From contig JBKPMR010000022.1 of NCBI GenBank assembly GCA_046732255.1, positions 41,308 to 105,307 on the forward strand: DNA of 64,000 nucleotides. Direction: 5' to 3'. Shown one piece after another: positions 51,275 to 60,352 of this stretch (position 1 is the stretch's first letter; each line of letters starts with the position of its first letter). The notes below the pieces were generated by a model, which did no database searches, was not told the DNA's origin, and was given only the letters and a program-made list of their open reading frames with translations. Position numbers and translations under genes: made by a program. Source of the stretch: DATBLE01 sp046732255 (GTDB taxonomy: Bacteria > Actinomycetota > Thermoleophilia > Gaiellales > Gaiellaceae).

Positions 51275-51398
51275 ATGCTGCTCCTTCGATCCTAGCCCGG
51301 CTGCCGGAGGTCCCCGGTGACGGACACAGACACTCAGACGATCGACTCGGCTGGAGGTTTGCTTAAGGAACAGGCCCCCGGATGCCGATATCAGGGGT

Positions 51399-52340
51399 GT
51401 GACGGATCAGTCTGCCTCCGAGCCTGCCGCGGATCAGCCCAAGCTCGAGCTCGTCCCGTCGCTGGACGAGCCCGAGGCGGCATCGGTGTCCAAGGACGAG
51501 TTCGACGCCGCCGGGCCGACCCAGGATCCGCTCAAGCTGTACCTGAGGCAGATCGGCGACGGCCGCCTGCTCACCGCCGCCGAGGAGCGCGCGCTCGCGC
51601 AGCGCAAGGACGAAGGCGACGAGGAGGCGAAGCGTCGCCTCGTCGAAGCGAACCTCAGGTTGGTGATGTCGATCACCCGGAACTACACGAAGGCCGGCGT
51701 GCCGCTGCTCGACCTGATCCAGGAGGGCAACCTGGGCCTGATCCGCGCGGTGGAAAAATTCGACTGGCGGATGGGGTACAAGCTCTCGACGTACGCCACC
51801 TGGTGGATTCGCCAGTCCGTGACCCGGGCGCTCGCCGACCAGGGCCGGACGATCCGCCTGCCGGTACACGTCGCCGAGCAGGAACGTCGGGTGATGCGGG
51901 CACGTCGCGTCCTCACCCAGAAGTTCAACCGCGAGCCGACGATCCGCGAGCTGGCGAAGGAGACGGGCTTCACGGAGAAGAAGGTGCGCGACCTGCTCGA
52001 GCTGATCGAGGACCCGGTCAGCCTGGAGACGCCGGTCGGCGACGGCGACAGCGACTATGGCGACCTGATCGAGGACGTCAACGCCGACCTCCCGGAGGAG
52101 ACGACGGCGCTGGGCATGCGCTCGGAGGAGCTCTCGGAGGCCCTCACGCGCCTGAACCCGCGGATGCGGACGGTGATCGCGAGACGATTCGGTCTCGACG
52201 GCCAGCCGCCGCAGACGCTCGAGCAGGTCGGTGTCGAGCTCGGAGTCACGCGCGAACGGGTCCGGCAGCTGGAATCACGGGCGCTCCGCGAGCTCCGCTC
52301 GCAGGCGCCGCAGCTGTACCTCTACCTGCGCACGGCGTGA
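51399..52340 (+). CDS. RNA polymerase sigma factor, sigma-70 group lacking region 1.1
   Basis: A 313-residue RpoD-family sigma: region 1.2 (DPLKLYLRQIGDGRLLTAAEE), 2.1-2.4 (EANLRLVMSITRNYTKAGVPLLDLIQEGNLGLIRAVEKFDWRMGYKLSTYATWWIRQ broken here only for description), region 3, and region 4.2 (VTRERVRQLESRALRELR). The acidic first 40 residues do not resemble region 1.1. It is probably a group 1/2 sigma of the HrdB/SigB-like type. GTG 51399; GATATC 6 bases upstream is a weak -10. A second sigma gene lies 360 bases downstream on the other strand. Confidence 0.88.
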   Translation: MTDQSASEPAADQPKLELVPSLDEPEAASVSKDEFDAAGPTQDPLKLYLRQIGDGRLLTAAEERALAQRKDEGDEEAKRRLVEANLRLVMSITRNYTKAGVPLLDLIQEGNLGLIRAVEKFDWRMGYKLSTYATWWIRQSVTRALADQGRTIRLPVHVAEQERRVMRARRVLTQKFNREPTIRELAKETGFTEKKVRDLLELIEDPVSLETPVGDGDSDYGDLIEDVNADLPEETTALGMRSEELSEALTRLNPRMRTVIARRFGLDGQPPQTLEQVGVELGVTRERVRQLESRALRELRSQAPQLYLYLRTA

Positions 52341-52356
52341 CCGTTCCGTTCGCGGC

Positions 52357-52703
52357 ATGAAGTCGGTCGCGGTCCTGCTCGCAGCGGTGACCCTCGTCGG
52401 CAGCCTGGCCGCCACGCTCCTGGCCTGGTTCGTCGAATCCTTTCCGTTCGAGAACACGATCGTGCCCGGGCTCCTGGCCTTCGTCTGTGCCTGCTTCACG
52501 CTTGCCTGGATCGCCAGCGACCGCGTGCATCTCGCGCTCAGTGCCTATGCCGTTCAGGCGGTCGCCGGCTTCATTCTGCTGATGCAGACGGTGGGCGAGT
52601 CCGACCACGGCAACGGGAAGCTCGCGCTCTTCGCCCTCGTGGTCGAGCTGCCCGCAGCGGCTGCGCTCGCGATTGCGCTCAGGCGCAGGCGCTCGCCGCT
52701 GTA

Positions 52704-52710
<7 letters not shown>
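52357..52710 (+). CDS. Small four-helix membrane protein
   Basis: The 117-residue protein has four hydrophobic segments (SVAVLLAAVTLVGSLAATLLAW, TIVPGLLAFVCACFTLAWI, LALSAYAVQAVAGFILLM, LALFALVVELPAAAALAIAL) and a short basic tail. No family recognised. It starts 16 bases after the sigma gene, so it may share its transcript, and it overlaps the convergent rpoD-like gene by 7 bases. Confidence 0.6.
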
Positions 52711-53846
<1,136 letters not shown>

Positions 53847-53887
53847 GAGAGTCGACGTTATGTCAAGTTGACGGCTGCGGACTGACG

Positions 53888-53917
53888 CGGCAGCACCTGT
53901 CCCCCTTCGGACTCATC
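53888..53917 (-). repeat. Degenerate half copy of the GGGACAGGTCTG repeat
   Basis: CAGCACCTGTCCCCCTTCGG followed by ACTCATC matches the 3' half of the repeat unit in minus orientation with several changes. It lies between the divergent sigma gene and a small membrane protein gene. Confidence 0.45.
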
Positions 53918-53932
53918 GTTAGGATCGGGCGC

Positions 53933-54136
53933 ATGCACCTGAGGCCGCCGAGCATCGACCCGGGAGTGACGTCGTTCATCTGGGCTTTCGTGCTCGGCGT
54001 GCTGCTGTGGGCGTTCCTGCTCGCCGTCGGCATCTCGAAGCCGACGGCCTTCATCGTCGCGGCGCTGGCCGCGTGCGCGATCTTCGTCTACGTCCGCCTC
54101 TGCGGCGGTGACGAGCTCCGGCGGCGCCGGCCCTGA
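53933..54136 (+). CDS. Small two-helix membrane protein
   Basis: A 67-residue protein with two hydrophobic helices (FIWAFVLGVLLWAFLLAVGI and AFIVAALAACAIFVYVRL) and a basic tail. Unknown function. ATG 53933 follows TAGGAT (53920-53925) by 7 bases, a leaderless-type start, which supports it being a real gene. It ends one base before a repeat cluster. Confidence 0.55.
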   Translation: MHLRPPSIDPGVTSFIWAFVLGVLLWAFLLAVGISKPTAFIVAALAACAIFVYVRLCGGDELRRRRP

Positions 54137-54137
54137 C

Positions 54138-54232
54138 GATGAGCACAGAGAGGGACAGGCAAGGTTGAGCACGGAGAGGGACTGGTCTTGCAGACCTGTC
54201 CCCGGTTCCGTTTCCAGACCTGTCCCCGGTTC
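54138..54232 (+). repeat. GGGACAGGTCTG repeat cluster (R4)
   Basis: A half unit (54138-54160), a full unit (54164-54209, with a diverged left arm GGGACTGGTCTT) and an extra right arm CAGACCTGTCCCCGGTTCC (about 54214-54232). The cluster fills the space between two convergent genes. Confidence 0.75.
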
Positions 54233-54233
54233 C

Positions 54234-54791
54234 TTAGCTTCGCCCTGCCGGGACCCGCTCGGGCTCCGCGTCGGCCGTCCGGCCGTCGTGCACGACCGTG
54301 GGCTCTGACGTCGCCACGGTTGCCGGCTCCTCGCGCGCGGTCGTCTCCCACACCGGCTCACCCGGCATGCGCGGGCCGGACGTGTCGAACGTGAAGCCGA
54401 AGACAAGGCCCACGCCGAACGCCAGCACAGCGATCAGGCCGCGCAGGTCGTCGACGAGGCCGTCGATCGCAATGCTCCCCGACCAGGAGTCGACGTGCCG
54501 CTGGAACCAGTTGCCGTCGGGCTGCCCGGCGAGGATCACCCAGCCGGCGGCGATCAGAACCGGCAGGAAGCCGATCAGGAACACGCCGGCCGAGATCTTC
54601 GGCACGCCCCACTTCGTCCAGCCGCCGAAGAGCTGCGACAGCGCCATCGTCAGGCCTGCGCCGGCGAGAATCCCCACTGCGGCCCAGTAGCCGCCGGTCG
54701 ATCCCTGCCCGATCTGCGTGGAGAGCCAGATCAGAACGCCGGCCGCGCCTGCGCCGGCCAGTGTGCAGAGGCCGCGTACTGTTCCGAACAT
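54234..54791 (-). CDS. Hypothetical membrane protein
   Basis: A 185-residue protein with four hydrophobic segments (GLCTLAGAGAAGVLIWLS, YWAAVGILAGAGLTMALSQL, ISAGVFLIGFLPVLIAAGWVIL, LRGLIAVLAFGVGLVFGFTF) and a 45-residue acidic cytoplasmic tail. No family recognised. GGAGGT eight bases before ATG 54791 is a good ribosome binding site. The stop is immediately beside the repeat cluster. Confidence 0.65.
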   Translation of the reverse strand: MFGTVRGLCTLAGAGAAGVLIWLSTQIGQGSTGGYWAAVGILAGAGLTMALSQLFGGWTKWGVPKISAGVFLIGFLPVLIAAGWVILAGQPDGNWFQRHVDSWSGSIAIDGLVDDLRGLIAVLAFGVGLVFGFTFDTSGPRMPGEPVWETTAREEPATVATSEPTVVHDGRTADAEPERVPAGRS

Positions 54792-54858
54792 CTACAAACC
54801 ACCTCCGGCCGGGGTCCTACCCCGCTCGTGCGATCCCTACTCTCCGGAGCCGTCCTCA

Positions 54859-55455
54859 TCAAAGCAACAGCCGGCGGGCGTCGAAGCTGGCCGAGTTGAG
54901 CTCTGCGCGGAACTCGTCGATCGCGCGGAGGGCGTCGTCGGCGAACACGTGTTCGACGACCCCGATCTCGCCGTCATTGTGGAACGGCAGATCGACGTGT
55001 TGGTGCGAGACGAGGTTCACGGAGATGGAGCTGCAGACCGGGCAGCGAACCGCCACTCCGACGCCGTGGTCGCCCTCGGCGAACAGGAAGAACGACGACG
55101 GGAACACCGGCCGCGGCCGCTGCTCGGGGTAGCAGAAGAAGCTCCAGGGCCACTCGCCCGACTCGATCCGGCGTACGGCGATATCGGCGAGCTCGATCTC
55201 GACCGGCTCCAGTCGTGCGGTCATCAGGTTCAGGAACTCGCCGCCGCGGAACCCGAGCGGCGCCCAGTCGAGGTCGTCGTGCGCGACGAGGCCCGGGTGC
55301 TGTTCTCCGCATGGGCACGCGAAGTCGACGCGGTACACGACCGGATGCGCGGCGCCCGGGAGACGCTCGAGCGCACGAAACGACGACAGACGCACCGCCG
55401 ACTCGCCTCGAGTCGGGCACGGGAACGTGTACGTCGTGGTCAGGACGTCGTACAT
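54859..55455 (-). CDS. Hypothetical protein with cysteine pairs
   Basis: A 198-residue soluble protein with cysteines spaced like a metal-binding site: FPCP near the N-terminus, CPCGEQH near residue 50 and RCPVCSS near residue 140. It has Trp/Phe-rich central sequence (WPWSFFCYPEQRP). No family is recognised. ATG 55455 follows GGGGAGAG; a longer frame would include a copy of the repeat. It lies in minus orientation upstream of a membrane protein gene. Confidence 0.6.
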   Translation of the reverse strand: MYDVLTTTYTFPCPTRGESAVRLSSFRALERLPGAAHPVVYRVDFACPCGEQHPGLVAHDDLDWAPLGFRGGEFLNLMTARLEPVEIELADIAVRRIESGEWPWSFFCYPEQRPRPVFPSSFFLFAEGDHGVGVAVRCPVCSSISVNLVSHQHVDLPFHNDGEIGVVEHVFADDALRAIDEFRAELNSASFDARRLLL

Positions 55456-55466
55456 CTCTCCCCTAT

Positions 55467-55610
55467 GATGAGCACAGAGAGGGACGGGTCTCACAGACCT
55501 GTCCCCGGTTCCTTTGATGAGCACAGAGAGGGACGGGTCTTACAAACCTGTCCCCGGTTCCTTTGATGAGCACAGAGAGGGACGGGTCTTACCGACCTGT
55601 CCCCGGTTCC
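55467..55610 (+). repeat. Three tandem copies of the GGGACAGGTCTG repeat (R5)
   Basis: Units start at 55467, 55516 and 55565, a strict 49-base period: GATGAGCACAGAGAGGGACG, a variable centre (GGTCTCACAG, GGTCTTACAA, GGTCTTACCG) and CCTGTCCCCGGTTCCTTT. The centres differ so that the palindrome is imperfect in the second and third units. It separates apt from the cysteine-pair gene. Confidence 0.85.
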
Positions 55611-55629
55611 TTCGTACCGGATGCGGCGG

Positions 55630-56148
55630 TCAGTACTGCAAGAGCGAGAACACGTCGTAGCCTTCTAACCGCTCGCGGCCGTTCAGGAACTCGAGCTCGA
55701 TGATGAATGGCAGGCCGACGACCTCGCCGCCGAGCTGCTCGACGAGCTCGACGGTCGCCTTGGCCGTCCCCCCCGTCGCGAGCACGTCGTCGTGGATCAG
55801 GACCTTCTGGCCCCTCACGATCGCGTCCGCGTGGATCTCGAGCGAGTCGAACCCGTACTCGAGCGCGTACTTCGCCGCTACGGTCCGCCAGGGGAGCTTG
55901 CCCGGCTTCCGCGCCGCGACAAAACCGCAGCCGAGCCGGCAGGCCAGCGCGCCGCCGGTGATGTAGCCGCGCGCCTCGGCCCCGAGGACGAGATCGGGCG
56001 TGCGTGGCTCCGCCCACTCGGCGATCTGGTCGACCGCGCTCCGCAGCCCTTCGGGATCGGCGAGCAGCGGCATGATGTCCTTGAAGACGATGCCGGGCTT
56101 GGGGAAGTCCGGCACGTCCCGGATCTTCGCGGCGATGTCGACCGTCAT
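55630..56148 (-). CDS. apt: Adenine phosphoribosyltransferase
   Basis: Apt joins adenine and PRPP to AMP. The 172-residue protein has KIRDVPDFPKPGIVFKDIMPLL at the N-terminus, LGAEARGYITGGALA, and the PRPP loop VLIHDDVLATGGTA. It is translationally coupled (ATGA) to the upstream MerR-type regulator gene. It links with the nucleoside hydrolases at 18-23 kb, which would free adenine for this enzyme. Confidence 0.93.
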   Translation of the reverse strand: MTVDIAAKIRDVPDFPKPGIVFKDIMPLLADPEGLRSAVDQIAEWAEPRTPDLVLGAEARGYITGGALACRLGCGFVAARKPGKLPWRTVAAKYALEYGFDSLEIHADAIVRGQKVLIHDDVLATGGTAKATVELVEQLGGEVVGLPFIIELEFLNGRERLEGYDVFSLLQY

Positions 56149-56813
56149 AGGGCGGAACCGACGCGTTGGCGCAGCGCCCGCCAGAACAGGAGCTGGCTGA
56201 GCTCCCGGGCGAGCTCGGCGAGCACGTGGAGGTCGTCCAGTGCGCCCTGGCGCGCTTCGGGATTGCGCGAGCGGAGCTTCGGGACGAGCGCCTCCAGCAG
56301 GTCGGCCTGGTTCCCGGCGGCGTTGGCGAACTTCCGCAGGTGGCGGACGTCGGCGCCGGCGGAGACGAGCCGCGCGCAGACGGCGGCGGTCTCGGTGTCC
56401 GATTCGGTCAGCGGCGGCTCCAGCAGCCCGTAGTCGGTCAGCTCGCGGGCCTGCTGGGCCGAGATCCCGGCGCGGGCGCAGAGCTCGTCGAGATCGATCT
56501 CCGGCTCCTGCCCGGTCAGCCCGGCGCGGCGCCGGCGCCGTTCCTTCGTCGACGGCGAGTCGAGCTCCTGGCGGATCACCCTCAGCGGCAGGAACTCGTC
56601 GCGCTGGAGGCGGAGGATCGTCTCGAGGCGCTCGACGTCGTCCTCGCTGAAGAGCCGGTACCCCCCACGCGTGCGCCGCGGCGAGAGCAGCCCCTGGTCC
56701 TCGAGATACCGGATCTTCGAGATCGAGATGTCCGGAAAGTCGCTCTGGAGCCGCCGGCAGACGGAGCCGATCGTGTGCAGGCGCTGTGCGCTGGCGGCGG
56801 TCGTCGTGGTCAT
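56145..56813 (-). CDS. MerR-family regulator, FtsR-like
   Basis: A 222-residue protein with a MerR winged HTH (LHTIGSVCRRLQSDFPDISISKIRYLEDQGLLSPRRTRGGYRLFSEDDVERLETILRLQ in outline) and a helical C-terminal effector region. Its place directly after a GarA-like FHA gene matches the actinobacterial garA-ftsR pair, where FtsR activates ftsZ. ATG 56813 is coupled to the FHA gene by a 4-base overlap and the 3' end to apt. Confidence 0.85.
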   Translation of the reverse strand: MTTTTAASAQRLHTIGSVCRRLQSDFPDISISKIRYLEDQGLLSPRRTRGGYRLFSEDDVERLETILRLQRDEFLPLRVIRQELDSPSTKERRRRRAGLTGQEPEIDLDELCARAGISAQQARELTDYGLLEPPLTESDTETAAVCARLVSAGADVRHLRKFANAAGNQADLLEALVPKLRSRNPEARQGALDDLHVLAELARELSQLLFWRALRQRVGSAL

Positions 56814-57277
56814 CGGGCGAGAAAGATGAGCCGGTACTTGCCGATCTGGAGCTCGTCCCCGTTCTCGAGGGCGCCGTTGTCGATCCGAGAGCGGTTCAGA
56901 AAGGTTCCATTCAGACTGCCGAGATCCTCGATCGTGAAGCCGCCGTCGCCGCGCGTGACGACGGCATGGCGACGGGAGACGGTGACGTCGTCGAGGAAGA
57001 TGTCGCATTCCGGGGAGCGTCCGATCGTCGTCTGCGGGCGCTCGAGCGCGAACGTCTCCCCCGTTCGACCGCCTCCGGAGCGGATCACGAGCGCCGGGCC
57101 TTCGATGCCGAGCCCGTCGAGCAGGTCGGACCGCTCGTCGTGGATCTCCTCGGCCGAGAACGTCTGCGTCGTCTCGTCGGGCTCTCCCTCCGTGACGAGC
57201 AGCGCGCCGCAGCGCGAGCAGTAGTGCGCGGACTCCATGTTCTGGAACCCGCATTCCGGGCAGTAGATGTGGCTCAC
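56810..57277 (-). CDS. Zinc-ribbon FHA-domain protein, GarA/OdhI-like
   Basis: A 155-residue protein: an N-terminal zinc ribbon (YCPECGFQN, YCSRCGALL), then the PDETTQTF segment matching the phosphorylated ETT motif of GarA/OdhI, and an FHA domain (TTIGRSPECDIFLDDVTVSRRHAVV, SLNGTFLN). GarA, when unphosphorylated, binds and inhibits 2-oxoglutarate dehydrogenase; phosphorylation by Ser/Thr kinases releases it. The zinc ribbon is an addition not found in mycobacterial GarA. GTG 57277 is at the edge of a short hairpin. Confidence 0.85.
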   Translation of the reverse strand: MSHIYCPECGFQNMESAHYCSRCGALLVTEGEPDETTQTFSAEEIHDERSDLLDGLGIEGPALVIRSGGGRTGETFALERPQTTIGRSPECDIFLDDVTVSRRHAVVTRGDGGFTIEDLGSLNGTFLNRSRIDNGALENGDELQIGKYRLIFLAR

Positions 57278-57405
57278 GGGCCGGTCTCCAGCCCGTGAGC
57301 GGGGAGGGGTCCCCTGGTTTGCCGGCTGGGCGTCGCCGGCTCTGCCGGCGATGCTTCCGGCCTGAGCGGAACCGGGAGGTTCCCCGACTCAGTCGGCCTC
57401 TGAAA

Positions 57406-57470
57406 GAAGGGGGCTCGTGGGGGAAACATGGTTTCCTCCACGGGAGCGAGCCGAAGGCGAGCGACGCTCA
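57406..57470 (-). repeat. Partial dispersed long repeat, copy 5 (-)
   Basis: Read in reverse it has GCTCGCCTTCGGCTCGCT, a hairpin GTGGAGGAAACC / GTTTCCCCCAC and CGAGCCCCCTTC, the 5' half of the long dispersed element. The rest of the gap to the FHA gene (57278-57405) holds GC-rich stem-loops but no gene. The element overlaps the stop codon of the RsiG-like gene. Confidence 0.6.
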
Positions 57471-57713
57471 CGTCTCCGCCGGCGGCGTGGCCTTGCCGGC
57501 CAGGATCTCCGTCAGCCGGTCGAGATCGACCTGGCCGAGCTCCCCCTCCCCCTTCTTCTGCAGCCGCGCGACCAGCTCCGCGCGGAGGATGTCGAGCTTG
57601 CCGTGGAGGAGCCGACGCCGGTAGGAGATGTCGTTCTCCTCCGCTTCGAGCTGCTTGATCAGCTCCTTCAGGTCCGAATCGGACAGGCTCGCGAGGTCCG
57701 GAAGAGCTTCCAT
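57468..57713 (-). CDS. RsiG-like small protein with one c-di-GMP-binding-type motif
   Basis: An 81-residue two-helix coiled-coil protein. Residues 26-41 (ENDISYRRRLLHGKLD) fit the E-x3-S-x2-R-x3-Q-x3-D motif by which RsiG anti-sigma factors hold c-di-GMP, with His37 in place of Gln; the following LDILRAEL is also RsiG-like. Streptomyces RsiG has two motif copies; deep-branching actinobacteria are reported to have one and to dimerise. It would sequester a WhiG-type sigma, none of which is in this window. ATG 57713 is preferred to GTG 57716 because AAAGGA is then properly spaced. Confidence 0.75.
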   Translation of the reverse strand: MEALPDLASLSDSDLKELIKQLEAEENDISYRRRLLHGKLDILRAELVARLQKKGEGELGQVDLDRLTEILAGKATPPAET

Positions 57714-57751
57714 CACATCCTTTCGTCCATTCGACGGCCGGCAGCGGCAAC

Positions 57752-57797
57752 GGAACCGGGGACCGGTCTGTCAGACCCGTCCCTCTCCGTGCTCGTC
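57752..57797 (-). repeat. GGGACAGGTCTG repeat, copy R6 (-)
   Basis: GGAACCGGGGACCGGTCTGT, then CAGACCCGTCCCTCTCCGTG and CTCGTC: a full unit in minus orientation with two compensated-looking changes in the arms (GGGACCGGTCTG against CAGACCCGTCCC is imperfect). It lies between the RsiG-like gene and the nucleotidyltransferase gene. Confidence 0.75.
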
Positions 57798-57829
57798 AAT
57801 TGAAGCAGTCGCCGCACAAAGGTTCAACC

Positions 57830-60352
57830 TCAGCTTGAGATTTGCGCCCCGACCGCCGATTCCTGCCCCGCCATCGCCTCGTCGACGAAGGCGTGCAGCT
57901 CGGCCTCCAGCTCCGCCGACGCCTCTGCGTTCCGCCCCTCCGAGTAGATGTGGACGAGCGGCTCGTCCGGGTCGGGAAGCACCTCCACCCAGCCGCGGTC
58001 GTCGCGGACCTTGATCCCGTCGGTCAGGTCGAGCTCACGATCCTTCAGGCGCTCCGCCAGCACGCGCATGACGAGCCCCTTCAGCGCCCACGCGCAGGCG
58101 ATCTGGCGGTGGACGACGTGCGAGACGGGCAGCTCCGCGACCAGCGCCGACACCGGCCGGTCGACGCGGGCCAGCAGCTCGAGGAGGGTGCAGAGGCTCG
58201 CGACGGCGTCGTAGCCGGGGAGGAACTTCGGAAAGACGTAGACGCCTCCGATCCCGCCGGCGAAGACGATCTCTTCGGCGATCGCCGCCTTCGACAGCTC
58301 GGCCGGCGCCGACGGCGTGCGCACGACGTCGAGCCCGAACGGCTCGGCGATCTCCTCCACCCGGCTCGTCACGGTGACCGGGACCGCAACCTTGCCCGCC
58401 CAGCCGGCCTCGCCGATCAGGCGCAGGTACAGGAGGAGCGTCTGTTCGGCCGGGATCTCGCGCCCCTGCTCGTCGACGACGAACAGACACTCGCCCGCGC
58501 GGTCGAAGACCGCCCCGAGCTCGGCACCGATCGCGACGACGAGCCGCTTCGCCTGGCCGATCGACTCGCGCAGCGAGGACTCGGTCGCGGCCGACTCGGT
58601 CGTGAACCCGTGTGCCGAGACTGCCTCGAGCCCGAGCGGCCCCAGCACCAGCGGGAGGACGAACGAGGAGGCTGAGTAGCCGTAGTCGACGACGATCCGG
58701 AAGTGGCGGTTGCGGATCGCCTTCACAGCGAGCGTCGAGAGCAGGTCTTCCGCGTACTCCTCGCGCACGCGGGCCGGATAGGTGACGTTGCCGATGTTGC
58801 CGAACGGCACGCGCCGGAACTCACGGCGGTTGAAGTGCTTCGCGACCTCCTTCTCCTGTTCCGGGGTCATCTGGATCCCTGGCTGCTCGAAGAAGCGGAT
58901 CAGGATCCGCTCCGGGTCGCTCTGGCTGACCCCGACGTGGATGCCGGCGTCGTAGCCCTGGGTCTTCATCATGTGCCGGCTGACCGCCGGGGGGAGGACA
59001 CGGAGGTCGGCGACGTCCACGCCGGCCGAGTTGAGGCCCGTGATCATCGCCCGCTTGATCGTGCGGCACGCACGCGGCGCCTCGCGGCTGGCGACCACCT
59101 TCGCGCCGCGCTTCAGCGCCGTGCCGAGCGCGGCGGCGAGCCTGACGGCGGCATCCGGCGTCAGGTCGACGTCGATCAGGCCGCTGACCCCGTCCTTGCC
59201 GAACAGCGCGGAGGTCGCGCGCGACTCCCAGATCAGGCTCTCGTGGATGTGCGCCCCTGACTCGACCTCCTTGTACGGGTAGATCCGGACGCCCGGCAGC
59301 ACCTGACTCTGCGCACCAAGGACGACCTCGTCGCCGATCGCCGCGCCCTCCTGGATCCGGACGTGCGAGCGGATGTCGCAGCTGCGGCCGACGACCGCGC
59401 CCTCGACCAGTGCGCTGCGCCCGACGTGCGTGCTCGCGTCGATCACCGACCTCACCGTGCGTGCGCGCTCGCGGAGGGTGACGCTGGCCGAGAGCACCGA
59501 ATACGGGCCGATTGACGCCTGCGGCGCGATCCGGCAGTAGTTGCCGATGAACGCGGGACCCTCGACGTCCTCCAGGTCGTCGATCTCGACGCCCTCGCCG
59601 AGCCAGATGTTCCCCCGCAAGCGGAGACCCGGGATGTGCAGGTCGACCTGGCCGTCCAGAGCGTCGAAGTTCGCCTGGCGGTACTGGTCGAGGTTGCCGA
59701 TGTCCTGCCAGTAGCCGTCGCAGACCTTGCCGTACAGCGGCCGTCCCATCTCGAGGAGCAGCGGGAAGAGCTCCTTCGAGAAGTCGTACGGACGGTCGGT
59801 CGGGACGTGCTTCAGGACCTCCGGCTCGAGCACGTAGATGCCGGTGTTGATCGTGTCCGAGAAGACCTGCCCCCACGACGGCTTCTCGAGGAAGCGCTCG
59901 ATCTTGCCGTCCTCGTCGGTGACGACGATCCCGAATTCGAGCGGGTTCTCGACCGACTTCAGGCCGATCGTCACCGCTGCGCCTTTCTCGCGGTGAAACT
60001 CGACCAGCGCGCCGAGGTCGATGTCGCAGAGGGCGTCGCCGGAGATGACCAGGACTGTGTCGTCGAGCCTGCCCGAGGCAAGGCGGACCGAGCCGGCCGT
60101 GCCGAGCGGCGACTCCTCCACCGAGTACTCGATCGCCAGACCGAGCGACTCGCCGTCGCCGAAGTAGCTGCGGATCGCCTGGGGCATGAACGCGAGCGTG
60201 ACGATCACGTCGCCGAAGCCGTACCGTCCGAGCAGCTCGAGGATGTGCTCCATGCACGGCTTGCCGACGATCGGCACCATCGGCTTCGGCTGGTTCGAGG
60301 TCAGCGGGCGGAGGCGCGTTCCCTCGCCGCCGGCCATGACGACCGCTCTCAC
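57830..60352 (-). CDS. Sugar-1-phosphate nucleotidyltransferase fused to a degenerate phosphomannomutase
   Basis: An 840-residue fusion. Residues 1-235 are a nucleotidyltransferase (VMAGGEGTRLRPLTSNQPKPMVP broken at GGEGTRLRP, VISGDALCDID, EKPSWG), 250-370 a left-handed beta-helix, and 385-840 a phosphohexomutase fold. In the mutase half the catalytic serine loop (TASHNP) reads VSQSDP and the metal loop (DGDGDR) reads DRAGEC, so this half is probably inactive. It likely makes GDP-mannose or a similar nucleotide sugar. GTG 60352 overlaps pgsA by four bases. Confidence 0.85.
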   Translation of the reverse strand: MRAVVMAGGEGTRLRPLTSNQPKPMVPIVGKPCMEHILELLGRYGFGDVIVTLAFMPQAIRSYFGDGESLGLAIEYSVEESPLGTAGSVRLASGRLDDTVLVISGDALCDIDLGALVEFHREKGAAVTIGLKSVENPLEFGIVVTDEDGKIERFLEKPSWGQVFSDTINTGIYVLEPEVLKHVPTDRPYDFSKELFPLLLEMGRPLYGKVCDGYWQDIGNLDQYRQANFDALDGQVDLHIPGLRLRGNIWLGEGVEIDDLEDVEGPAFIGNYCRIAPQASIGPYSVLSASVTLRERARTVRSVIDASTHVGRSALVEGAVVGRSCDIRSHVRIQEGAAIGDEVVLGAQSQVLPGVRIYPYKEVESGAHIHESLIWESRATSALFGKDGVSGLIDVDLTPDAAVRLAAALGTALKRGAKVVASREAPRACRTIKRAMITGLNSAGVDVADLRVLPPAVSRHMMKTQGYDAGIHVGVSQSDPERILIRFFEQPGIQMTPEQEKEVAKHFNRREFRRVPFGNIGNVTYPARVREEYAEDLLSTLAVKAIRNRHFRIVVDYGYSASSFVLPLVLGPLGLEAVSAHGFTTESAATESSLRESIGQAKRLVVAIGAELGAVFDRAGECLFVVDEQGREIPAEQTLLLYLRLIGEAGWAGKVAVPVTVTSRVEEIAEPFGLDVVRTPSAPAELSKAAIAEEIVFAGGIGGVYVFPKFLPGYDAVASLCTLLELLARVDRPVSALVAELPVSHVVHRQIACAWALKGLVMRVLAERLKDRELDLTDGIKVRDDRGWVEVLPDPDEPLVHIYSEGRNAEASAELEAELHAFVDEAMAGQESAVGAQISS

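Noticed and set aside
51358..51392. Promoter TTGCTT...GATATC before the sigma gene at 51399
   Set aside because: Spacing of about 22 bases is too long for a sigma-70 promoter, and GATATC is a weak -10; not counted among the leaderless starts.
55467..55610. Tandem 49-base repeats resembling a small CRISPR array
   Set aside because: Almost the whole 49-base period is conserved, so there are no unique spacers, and no cas genes are present; the units are copies of a dispersed palindromic repeat.
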